DNA of 38,488 bases. It comes from Candidatus Gastranaerophilales bacterium (lineage in GTDB: Bacteria > Cyanobacteriota > Vampirovibrionia > Gastranaerophilales > Gastranaerophilaceae). Positions 31,570 to 38,488 of the stretch are shown one piece after another (within the stretch, counting starts at the first letter, position 1; each line of letters starts with the position of its first letter). The notes under the pieces were generated by a model. The model worked only from the letters and a program-made list of their open reading frames with translations. It made no database searches and was not told the origin of the DNA. The stretch spans positions 1 through 38,488 of the forward strand of contig CALUQF010000002.1 of the NCBI GenBank assembly GCA_944322835.1. The letters are read 5' to 3'. The translations under genes were made by a program, and so were the position numbers.

Positions 31570-31818
31570 TTATTCTTCTATTGATAAATTTTCGTTTTCG
31601 TTAGCTACTTCAAGCAGCCTATATGCAAGATATGCGCCAAGTGCTACAGCTTTTAGATCAATACTTTCATCATGCTTTGCAACTTCTAATATTGCAGAGT
31701 TAATTTCTGGATTTTCTTCTTTTAGGTATTGTACCATATTTTTCCGCCAGGCTTGAACATCTTGAAATGCTTCGGAAAAAATCTCTGTTGACATATCTTC
31801 TGTTATGATTGGAAGCAT
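31570..31818 (-). CDS. Unknown 82-aa acidic helical protein
   Basis: Not recognised. MLPIITEDMSTEIFSEAFQDVQAWRKNMVQYLKEENPEIN is followed by a helix DLKAVALGAYLAYRLLEVANEN; no signal peptide or clear membrane span. AGGAGA precedes the ATG by 9 bases. It is monocistronic, with a terminator, upstream of the efflux operon end. Confidence 0.78.
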   Translation of the reverse strand: MLPIITEDMSTEIFSEAFQDVQAWRKNMVQYLKEENPEINSAILEVAKHDESIDLKAVALGAYLAYRLLEVANENENLSIEE

Positions 31819-31885
31819 ACTTCTCTTCTCCTATTTTCTTTTAATTATATATTATACTCGAATCATAGGCAATACTCTATATATA

Positions 31886-33358
31886 TTAAGAATTCTTATT
31901 TTGTTTATGTTTTGTTTTTTGTTTTTTACATTTGTCTGTTTCTAGGCTGACTTCTCCGCTAGCAATGTTTTTACCAATAACTTTCTCTAATGTTGCGCGT
32001 GCAGTATTATAGTCATACATTGTCTGGTAATAAGTCAGCATAGCATTTTGATATTGTACCTGAGCATCTTGAAGCTCGATAGGGTTTCCTACACCGACTT
32101 TGTATCTGCCATATGAAAGTTCATAATTTTCTTTTGCCTGTTTAAGTCCTAATGTTGCAACAGGGATTTTATTTTTTTGTTCTGTTAGAGAATAATATGA
32201 TTCTTGAACTTCATAGTAGATATTGTTTTTGGTGTTTATCGCATTTGCCTGTTCTTTGGAGTGCAGTGCTTTTGCTTCTTTTATTTCGTTTTTAATAAGC
32301 ATTCCGTTTATTGTCGGGAAATTTAAATAACCACCGAAATTATAACCATAATTTGAAGCCGGAGAACGTCCTCCTACCTGAAATTGTCCTTCAAGTGTTA
32401 TTTGAGGGAAATATGATTTTTTGACTAACTTTACATTCTGCCTGGCTTCTTCAACTTTTACTTCCGCTAGTTGGAATTCAGGACGGCATTCCTGAGCAGT
32501 CTTTATAGCCCCGTCTAAAGTTATATCACAGGCTTCATATTTTAAATTTTCGCTTATTTTATACTTGTTAGTATAAGGAAGTCCTATTGTATTATTGAGT
32601 TTTGCCATGGCAATATCTACTGCATTTTCTGCCTGAATTAATTGTAATTTAGCATTACTCAAATTTACTTCGGCAATTGTCACATCAACTTTTGGCCTCG
32701 TACCAGCCTGATAAAAAGCCTTTGCCTGATTATAAAATGCTGTATATTTTACAACAGTATCCTCGGCAACCCTTTTTGCCTCAATTGCATATTGGAGGTT
32801 GTAATAGGCTTTTTTTACTTCGCATATAACATCATTTACAGTTCCTGTTAAAGTAATCTTATATCCCTGATTATCCAAACGCCTTATTGTTGCCTGATTC
32901 TGTGTAACACCAAAGTCATAAAGCATTTGTGATGCGCCAATCTGACCTAGAACAAAGTAGTTGAATACTAAATTTCTTCTAAAAACATCAGATAATTGAA
33001 GCTGTCTTATTCTTGTATATCCGGTCTGCCAGTTAAACTGTGGGAAGTAAGATGCCCATGCCTGTCTTATTCTTGCATCAGACGCAAATACGTCCTGCAT
33101 TGCTGCCATAATTCTAGGATTATTTCCCAACGCAAACTTGAGACAATCTTCAAGAGTTATATCAAGAGTGTTTTCGACTCCCCCCTTAATTACAGTTACC
33201 TCTTCCTGATTTATTTTTGGTTCAACATCTTCACTTTCAGGATATTCTTCTTGTTTTATCTGGTTGCCTAAATTATTCGTTTTGTGCAAAAATGCGGCAC
33301 TACAAATGTTTTGAGTGATTAAGAAAAATATAAAAACTATTGAGATTAATTTTTTCAT
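31886..33358 (-). CDS. TolC-family outer-membrane efflux protein of the RND operon
   Basis: A 490-aa protein with a signal peptide (MKKLISIVFIFFLITQNICSA) and the two-fold helical TolC repeat: LEDCLKFALGNNPRIMAAMQDV in the first half, LDGAIKTAQECRPEFQLAEVKVEEARQ in the second, and YKVGVGNPIELQDAQVQYQNAMLTYYQ near the end. The C-terminal ~20 residues are very Lys-rich. Its ATG overlaps the stop of the RND gene (ATGA), so it is the outer-membrane channel of that tripartite pump. Confidence 0.92.
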   Translation of the reverse strand: MKKLISIVFIFFLITQNICSAAFLHKTNNLGNQIKQEEYPESEDVEPKINQEEVTVIKGGVENTLDITLEDCLKFALGNNPRIMAAMQDVFASDARIRQAWASYFPQFNWQTGYTRIRQLQLSDVFRRNLVFNYFVLGQIGASQMLYDFGVTQNQATIRRLDNQGYKITLTGTVNDVICEVKKAYYNLQYAIEAKRVAEDTVVKYTAFYNQAKAFYQAGTRPKVDVTIAEVNLSNAKLQLIQAENAVDIAMAKLNNTIGLPYTNKYKISENLKYEACDITLDGAIKTAQECRPEFQLAEVKVEEARQNVKLVKKSYFPQITLEGQFQVGGRSPASNYGYNFGGYLNFPTINGMLIKNEIKEAKALHSKEQANAINTKNNIYYEVQESYYSLTEQKNKIPVATLGLKQAKENYELSYGRYKVGVGNPIELQDAQVQYQNAMLTYYQTMYDYNTARATLEKVIGKNIASGEVSLETDKCKKQKTKHKQNKNS

Positions 33359-35169
33359 TTTTTTCTGTTCCTCAATTTTGTGACAAGCTCTCCGGTTTTT
33401 TGTTTCATAAGGTTAGTTAACACAAAGAATGCCGGAACAAGAATGCTTCCGATAAACGCAACAGCAAGCATTCCGCCGAATACTGAAACTCCGATTGAGT
33501 GTCTGCTTCCTGCACCGGCGCCTTTTGCAAATACTAAAGGCAAAAGTCTCAAAATAAATGCAATATTTGTCATCATAACAGCTCTAAATCTCAATTTAGC
33601 AGCCTGAAGTGCTGCTTCTCTAAAGTTAAGTCCGTCTTTTTCCATTGCATCTTTTGCAAATTCTACAATCAAGATAGCTTGTTTTGTACTTAAGCCTATT
33701 AACATAACGAGTCCGACTTGAGCATAAATATCAAGTGAAAGCCCTGATACATACTGGAAGAACAATGCTCCTAATAATGCAACAGGAGAAATTAATAGTA
33801 CAGCAACCGGAAGAGTCCAGCTTTCATAGAGTGCAACAAGGAATAAGTAAACGAAAGTTAACGCCATTGTAAGTACCGGACCGATTTGTCCTGCTGATTG
33901 CTGCTCCTGTAGCGATGTTCCGGACCAAGCAAAGTCCATATCCTTAGGAAGAACTTTGTCTGATATTTCGGTCATTGCTTTCATTGCATCACCGGAGCTG
34001 ACTCCGTTTGCAGGGTTTCCGTTGATAACGATTGACGGATACATATTAAATCTGTTCAATAAATACGGTCCGACAATGTTTTCAGTTGTAACCACTGCAT
34101 TTAAAGGTACCATTTTACCCTGATTATTTTTTACATAAACTTTGCTTAAATCGCTCATTACAGCTCTGTAAGGCGCATCAGCCTGCATATAAACACGGTA
34201 AACACGTCCGTATTTATTAAAGTCATTTATATAAGTTCCGCCAAACTGTGCCGCAAGAGTTGAATATATTTCTGCAATAGAAACCCCTTGTGCCATAGCT
34301 TTTTCTTCTTCAATTTTTACAATTACTTGTGGTAGAGAAGATGTAAATGATGTATATAAGCTTGAAAATGCCGGATCTTGTCTTGCGGCTCTAAGGAGTT
34401 CTTGGGCTTGCGCATACAATTCATCAGAACTTCTGTCTCCTTTATCAAGAAGCTGGTATTCAAAACCGCCGAACATACCCATACCGCTTATTGCAGGAGG
34501 CTGTGTTACGAAGGTATTGGCTTCTGTGTATTTTGCAGTAATAGCATTTGCCTGTTTCATAATGTTATTAATAGATAACTTAGCTGATTTTCTCTGTGAC
34601 CATGGTTCAAGCCTTACTACTACAAATGCCGTGTTTTCACCGGAAAAACCGTTAACCTGCATAACTGAAACTACGCCGGGAATTTGTGTAAGCTCATCAG
34701 AAAGCTTATGTACAACATTTGCAGTCCTTGTTAAAGTAGCTCCGTCAGGAAGTTGTACCTGTATAAACAAAGCTCCTCTATCTTCATCAGGTAAGAAGCC
34801 TGTAGGAGTAATTTTGAACATAAAGAGAATAAATAATACTACACTTAATAGTACCAATAGTGTTTTTTTCGGTGCATTTACAAAGTATTCAACAGTATGA
34901 AGATACTTATCTCTTACACTATTAAACCAATCTTCAAATTTTTGAATAAATTCAAAATCTGTTTTCTCATCTCCTGATTTAAGAATAATAGAGCAGAGAG
35001 CCGGTGAAAGCGTAAGCGCAACGATTGTTGATAACCCGATAGAAGTTGCAATACAAACGGCGAATTGTCTGTACATCTGCCCTGTAATACCTGTCATAAA
35101 TGAAACCGGAACGAATACTGCCATAAGTACGAGAGATGTTGCAACAACAGCTCCGAAAACTTCCTGCAT
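33355..35169 (-). CDS. C-terminal fragment of the RND pump gene (604 aa)
   Basis: The part after the lesion, from an internal Met in TMQEVFGAVVATSLVL. It contains the second periplasmic half and TM5-12. The frame is open about 30 codons further upstream through the VVDD relay, showing this Met is not the natural start. Confidence 0.6.
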   Translation of the reverse strand: MQEVFGAVVATSLVLMAVFVPVSFMTGITGQMYRQFAVCIATSIGLSTIVALTLSPALCSIILKSGDEKTDFEFIQKFEDWFNSVRDKYLHTVEYFVNAPKKTLLVLLSVVLFILFMFKITPTGFLPDEDRGALFIQVQLPDGATLTRTANVVHKLSDELTQIPGVVSVMQVNGFSGENTAFVVVRLEPWSQRKSAKLSINNIMKQANAITAKYTEANTFVTQPPAISGMGMFGGFEYQLLDKGDRSSDELYAQAQELLRAARQDPAFSSLYTSFTSSLPQVIVKIEEEKAMAQGVSIAEIYSTLAAQFGGTYINDFNKYGRVYRVYMQADAPYRAVMSDLSKVYVKNNQGKMVPLNAVVTTENIVGPYLLNRFNMYPSIVINGNPANGVSSGDAMKAMTEISDKVLPKDMDFAWSGTSLQEQQSAGQIGPVLTMALTFVYLFLVALYESWTLPVAVLLISPVALLGALFFQYVSGLSLDIYAQVGLVMLIGLSTKQAILIVEFAKDAMEKDGLNFREAALQAAKLRFRAVMMTNIAFILRLLPLVFAKGAGAGSRHSIGVSVFGGMLAVAFIGSILVPAFFVLTNLMKQKTGELVTKLRNRKK

Positions 35170-35261
35170 TGTAATTTCAGTAGCTTCTTTTGGACTTTTA
35201 CCGTCCTGAATATGCCGTTGGGTGTTTTCAAGTACAACAATAGCATCGTCTACAACAAGAC

Positions 35262-36458
35262 CTACCGCAAGATTAAAAGGTTTATTGAAAATCCCATCAG
35301 TGCCATAAATATAAATACGCCGATAAGTGATACCGGTATTGCACAGAAAGGAATAAGAGCCGCCCTTGCAGTTCCCAAAAACAGATAAGTTACAGCACTA
35401 ACAAGTATAATAGCCAGAATAATAGCGCTTATAACCTCGTGTATAGATTCACGTACAAATTCAGTAATATCATACTGAACATGATATTCCATATCGCTCG
35501 GGAATTTCTTGCTAAGCTCCTTCATTTTCTTTTCAACACGATTAACTAAATCAATAGTGTTTGCTTCCGGTAATTGCGCAATAGAAATCATTGCAGCGCT
35601 ATTTTCACCGATAGTTACTGATGAGTTATAGTTTTCAGCTCCGAGTTCAATTCTTGCAACATCTTTGAGTTTTACATTTGAACCGTCAATATTTGATTTT
35701 ACAATAATATCTTCAAACTCTTCTACCGTCTTAAGCCGGCCTTTTGTTCTCAATGTAAACTTGAGTAACTGCGGATCGTCCATAGGTTCAACACCTATAT
35801 TACCAGCAGGTGACTGAATATTTTGGGCTGTTACTGCATTATTTATATCAGTTACGGAGACCCCTAAACTTGCCATTCTGTCGGGTTTTAGCCAAATTCT
35901 CATTGAATAATCGCCGGCTCCGAATATTGAAACGCTTCCGCACCCTTTTATACGCGCAAGTTCATCTTTAATAAACATTGTCGCATAGTTTGCAAGGAAT
36001 AGAGAGTTATATGTTCCATTCGGCGAGGATAGCGACATCAAAAGACAGCCGGCACCGCCTGTAGATTTTCTAACCGTTAAACCGTACCGCCGGACTTCCT
36101 CCGGAAGTCTAGGAGTTACCAGTTGGAGCTGGTTTTGTACGTTTACAAGCGCCATATCAGGGTCAGAACCTACTTCAAAAAACAGTGTGAGTTTATATGA
36201 GCCGTTTTTTGATTCGGAGTACATATAAATCATATCCTCAATTCCGTTCAATTGAAGTTCAACCGGAGCCGCTATGGTAGAAGTTATAACATCAGAACTT
36301 GCACCGCTGTAGGTTGCATTTACAATTACCTGCGGAGGTGTAATGGACGGGTATTCCTCTAACGGTAATGTTGTTAGAGAAATTAAGCCTGCAAGTATTA
36401 TTGCTAATGATATTACTATTGCCAACTTAGGGCGTCTTATGAATAAATTACCTGCCAT
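35262..36458 (-). CDS. N-terminal fragment of the RND pump gene (398 aa)
   Basis: TM1 and the first periplasmic (porter) domain up to TM4. Its ATG shares one base with the TAA stop of the adaptor gene (TAATG), so the natural start is clear. It stops prematurely at the lesion. Confidence 0.6.
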   Translation of the reverse strand: MAGNLFIRRPKLAIVISLAIILAGLISLTTLPLEEYPSITPPQVIVNATYSGASSDVITSTIAAPVELQLNGIEDMIYMYSESKNGSYKLTLFFEVGSDPDMALVNVQNQLQLVTPRLPEEVRRYGLTVRKSTGGAGCLLMSLSSPNGTYNSLFLANYATMFIKDELARIKGCGSVSIFGAGDYSMRIWLKPDRMASLGVSVTDINNAVTAQNIQSPAGNIGVEPMDDPQLLKFTLRTKGRLKTVEEFEDIIVKSNIDGSNVKLKDVARIELGAENYNSSVTIGENSAAMISIAQLPEANTIDLVNRVEKKMKELSKKFPSDMEYHVQYDITEFVRESIHEVISAIILAIILVSAVTYLFLGTARAALIPFCAIPVSLIGVFIFMALMGFSINLLILR

Positions 36459-37666
36459 TATTCACCCTTTTTAAACATTCTCTTTATTTTGCCGTAAGCT
36501 CTCTGGAAAAGTCCTTGTTTTTTCTGCGGGGCTTTCTCTGTAACAGCACTTTCTACGATTCTTACAGGATTTCCCGGAATAACTTTTTGCAATCCGCTTG
36601 TTAAAATTCTATCTCCTGCTTTTACTCCGGACATTACAAGCCATTTGCCATCATGTTCTCCCATAGTTTTTATATATGTCATTCTAGGAAGGTCATCTTT
36701 ATCAAGAACAAATACATAACGTCCTTCCTGGTTTTCCATTGTTGCTGTCTGCGGAATTACAGGAACCGCGTCTTTTTCTTTTGAATATAAAATAACACGT
36801 CCAAAGTCCCCCTGAATTAACTGATCATCAGGGTTAGGAAATGTCGCACGCATTGTAATTGTACCGGTTCCTTCATCAATTTTGTTGTCATGAAAATCTT
36901 GTATTCCTTTATATTTATACTTTTGGCCGGTACTAAAAATATATTCAACTTCTCTGTTTATATTTGCTGTTTTATCAATTCTAACAAGTTCAGCGTAATT
37001 TTGTGACTCAAGCGGGAATGTTACATACATTGGCTCATAACTGTTTATTGTAGTTAAAGGACCGCTGTTCATTGAAACATAGTTTCCTTCTGTTACAGAT
37101 ATCATACCGACACGGCCGTTAACCGGAGATTTTACATGTGTGTAGCCGAGATTTCTCTGCGCGTCTCTATAGGCACTCTCCAAACTCTCAACCTGCGCTT
37201 TATACGCATCTCTTTGGGAGAGCATATTATCATAATCCGATTTTGCAATGTAATCCTGCTTTACAAGCTGCTGATATCGTGCAAGCTGCTTTTGATAATA
37301 TGCATACTGAGATTTTGCATTCTCTAAATTAGCCTTAGCCCTGTCTGCCGCATACTGGTATTCTTGCGGTTCGATTTCAAACAGAAGCTGTCCGGCCTTA
37401 ACATAATCCCCTTCTTTAAAATAGCTTTTTGTAAGATATCCGCTTATACGTGCAAGGACATCAACTCTGTATTTAGCCGCAACCCTTGCTGTCGCCTGGA
37501 ACTGTCTTTGCACCTCTTCTGTCCCAACTGTTGTTACCGTTACAGAAGGAGTTTTTGCTAGCATACGCTGTTTTGCGGTCTTTGTCTTATCGAGATTAGA
37601 TAAAAGCATTCTTCCGAATATCAAACCAAATACTATTGCGACAATAATTATGATTTTTTTTCTCAT
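36458..37666 (-). CDS. RND efflux periplasmic adaptor (AcrA/membrane fusion family)
   Basis: A 402-aa adaptor joining pump and TolC channel. It has an N-terminal membrane anchor (~3-22) without a lipobox, a barrel-sandwich half (VLARISGYLTKSYFKEGDYVKAGQLLFEIEP), a hairpin of coiled-coil (~100-165), then GYTHVKSPVNGRVGMISVTEGNYV and beta-barrel/MP domains (VPVIPQTATMENQEGRYVFVLD). The C-terminal tail is basic (RAYGKIKRMFKKGE). It is the first gene of the operon; no regulator gene is adjacent. Confidence 0.94.
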   Translation of the reverse strand: MRKKIIIIVAIVFGLIFGRMLLSNLDKTKTAKQRMLAKTPSVTVTTVGTEEVQRQFQATARVAAKYRVDVLARISGYLTKSYFKEGDYVKAGQLLFEIEPQEYQYAADRAKANLENAKSQYAYYQKQLARYQQLVKQDYIAKSDYDNMLSQRDAYKAQVESLESAYRDAQRNLGYTHVKSPVNGRVGMISVTEGNYVSMNSGPLTTINSYEPMYVTFPLESQNYAELVRIDKTANINREVEYIFSTGQKYKYKGIQDFHDNKIDEGTGTITMRATFPNPDDQLIQGDFGRVILYSKEKDAVPVIPQTATMENQEGRYVFVLDKDDLPRMTYIKTMGEHDGKWLVMSGVKAGDRILTSGLQKVIPGNPVRIVESAVTEKAPQKKQGLFQRAYGKIKRMFKKGE

Positions 37667-37840
37667 TCCCTCTCCAAGTGGTATATATCAATGTTTTGTG
37701 TATAGCTAATGTATTATTTTAATCTTCTGAATAATGTTAACAAAAACCATAAAACAAATCAAGAATCCAATTGGGCAGGGGTAAAAAGAGGAACTTCCAT
37801 AATTTCCCACAATATTGCATAATGCATTATTAGTAGATTT

Positions 37841-37869
37841 AGCCGGAGCATTAAATACATACTCCGGCT
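37841..37869. terminator. GC-rich hairpin in the 37667-37927 intergenic space
   Basis: AGCCGGAG (37841-37848) pairs with CTCCGGCT (37862-37869), 13-base loop. It lies downstream of the small exported-protein gene on the minus strand, but no T run follows, so it is a weak terminator candidate. Confidence 0.4.
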
Positions 37870-37927
37870 ATTTTAAAGAAAATGAACTTTCTGCGCTTAG
37901 ATAAATACATAAGCGATATTACAAATC

Positions 37928-38284
37928 CTAATCATCCTTAAGCAGAAGATATCCAGCTACTCCTATTATACCGAACGCTCCCAGCGTTGCTAACAACATA
38001 GTCTTCATCTTTTTTGCTCTTGCTTGTTGCAATTGCTGCAGGTTATCTTTGCTAATTATAATAATATCACCGCATTGTCCCGTGCACCCAAAATGCATTG
38101 TTCTTCCGCTGTGTCTATTCTTCGACATGTGAATACTGTTAGAAGCACTCGTTGCAGCCGATATTGCAGATGTTGCAGGTACAACTATAGCTCCGGCAGT
38201 AACTGATGCTGCGCCTAAAAGCCCTATCATCGCTGTACGTCTCAGTTTCTGCTGAACATTTGAAAAACCTAAAATTTTATTCAT
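37928..38284 (-). CDS. Unknown small exported or membrane protein, 118 aa
   Basis: Not recognised. After MNKILGFSNVQQKLRRT comes a hydrophobic stretch AMIGLLGAASVTAGAIVV with an Ala/Ser-rich region that could be a signal peptide (cleavage near SAISAATSA). A polar middle holds a close Cys pair (GCTGQCG) with His and Arg, and a second membrane helix TMLLATLGAFGIIGVAGYLLL ends in KDD. The internal ATG at 38284 is chosen for GAGGA 7 bases upstream; an earlier frame-open ATG at 38389 has no support. It is monocistronic. Confidence 0.72.
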   Translation of the reverse strand: MNKILGFSNVQQKLRRTAMIGLLGAASVTAGAIVVPATSAISAATSASNSIHMSKNRHSGRTMHFGCTGQCGDIIIISKDNLQQLQQARAKKMKTMLLATLGAFGIIGVAGYLLLKDD

Positions 38285-38488
38285 TACCTTATCCTCTTTA
38301 AAAAGTACAACACATTTTTTATGAAACCTATAATATATTTTTTTGCTAGCAGAGAAGTGTTTATTAAGAAATATTACAATATGTGGCAATTTTCAATGGT
38401 TTAAAGCAAAAATTTGCAGTTGTTATAATAAAAAAGTTGACCTGACAATAAAATAGACATCTTGCAAGATTTTTCTGTCATCCTGAAA

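Larger units (their letters stand above)
33355..36458 (-). pseudogene. RND (AcrB/HAE1-type) efflux pump gene with an internal ~16-base deletion and frameshift
   Basis: The inner-membrane proton-driven pump of the operon, about 1,030 residues if restored. The N-terminal part (36458 to 35262) ends FSINLLILR-stop where homologues continue FSINLLTLFGLVLAVGLVVDD. The sequence resumes in another frame at AVGLVVDDAIVVLEN (about 35200-35250). Eleven bases occupy the place of an expected 27, so about 16 bases are missing in TM4, just before the proton-relay Asp-Asp. The remaining family residues, including Lys in GLSTKQAILIVEFAKD, are present. Frameshifting alone would not restore the lost residues. 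It is either a real inactivating deletion or an assembly error. Confidence 0.82.

Noticed and set aside
38459-38470. ATCTTGCAAGAT palindrome followed by TTTT near the window end
   Set aside because: Without a loop it cannot form a normal terminator hairpin longer than a few pairs, and no gene upstream on the plus strand needs it.
1-38488. CRISPR array, toxin-antitoxin pair or insertion sequence
   Set aside because: No regularly spaced repeats, no transposase, and the XRE gene at 4058 has no adjacent toxin-like partner.

Overview
The window is AT-rich, densely coded DNA from a diderm, LPS-making bacterium that carries flagellin. It encodes LptB and an LptF/G-type permease, TolC-family outer-membrane proteins and an RND pump, a two-helix-domain flagellin, and an L28 with a zinc-ribbon-like cysteine pattern. 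Several abundant unknown proteins lack Sec signals. From memory of such families, this mixture fits a gut member of Vampirovibrionia (Melainabacteria, Gastranaerophilales type). That placement is inference; no rRNA or other decisive marker lies in the window.

Layout. 1-1300: tRNA-Gln and a Gly/Met/Tyr-rich unknown protein. 1320-4043: lptB, an lptF/G-type gene and a secreted phosphodiester-glycosidase-like gene in one operon. 4058-6409: an XRE regulator and a 4-alpha-glucanotransferase gene interrupted by one in-frame TAG. 6467-7944: rplL and rplJ behind an L10-type leader with an attenuator. 7945-8882: about 940 bases without a gene, a long structured flagellin leader containing repeats and a duplicated leader segment. 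8883-10368: flagellin and rpmB. 10438-15060: a small acidic protein, an orphan DNA methyltransferase, a DUF167 protein, a small repeat protein, a YuiF-like transporter, a coiled-coil protein, RNase HI and a HEAT-like protein. 15191-17621: divergent GT-C and GT2 glycosyltransferases. 17623-19142: a large acidic coiled-coil protein and its control region. 19154-22520: radical SAM protein, AI-2E-family exporter and an orphan Opp-type ATPase. 22603-26286: a very acidic protein, a membrane TPR protein and MgtC. 26383-29294: dNTPase, LipM-like octanoyltransferase and GlmU. 29370-31818: a TolC-family gene and small proteins. 31886-37666: a tripartite efflux operon (adaptor, RND pump, TolC) in which the pump gene carries an apparent 16-base deletion and frameshift. 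37928-38284: a small exported protein.

The most interesting signal is a compound promoter-like element found four times: TGTAAC, 35 bases, then ATACTTTATATACATGTAAG, with a GAAAT box 14 bases before the second block. Three copies keep exactly the same spacing; the fourth is looser (37 bases). Three copies directly precede unknown proteins without Sec signals, and the fourth precedes a terminator and then another such protein. This looks like a dedicated regulon of coiled-coil or low-complexity proteins, possibly substrates of a flagellar or type III-like export route; the export idea is inference.

Other points of note: several genes have a -10 box only 6-8 bases before the start codon and no Shine-Dalgarno sequence, suggesting leaderless mRNAs. 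Two otherwise well-preserved genes (malQ-like and the RND pump) are each broken by one lesion, which may be real decay or assembly error.
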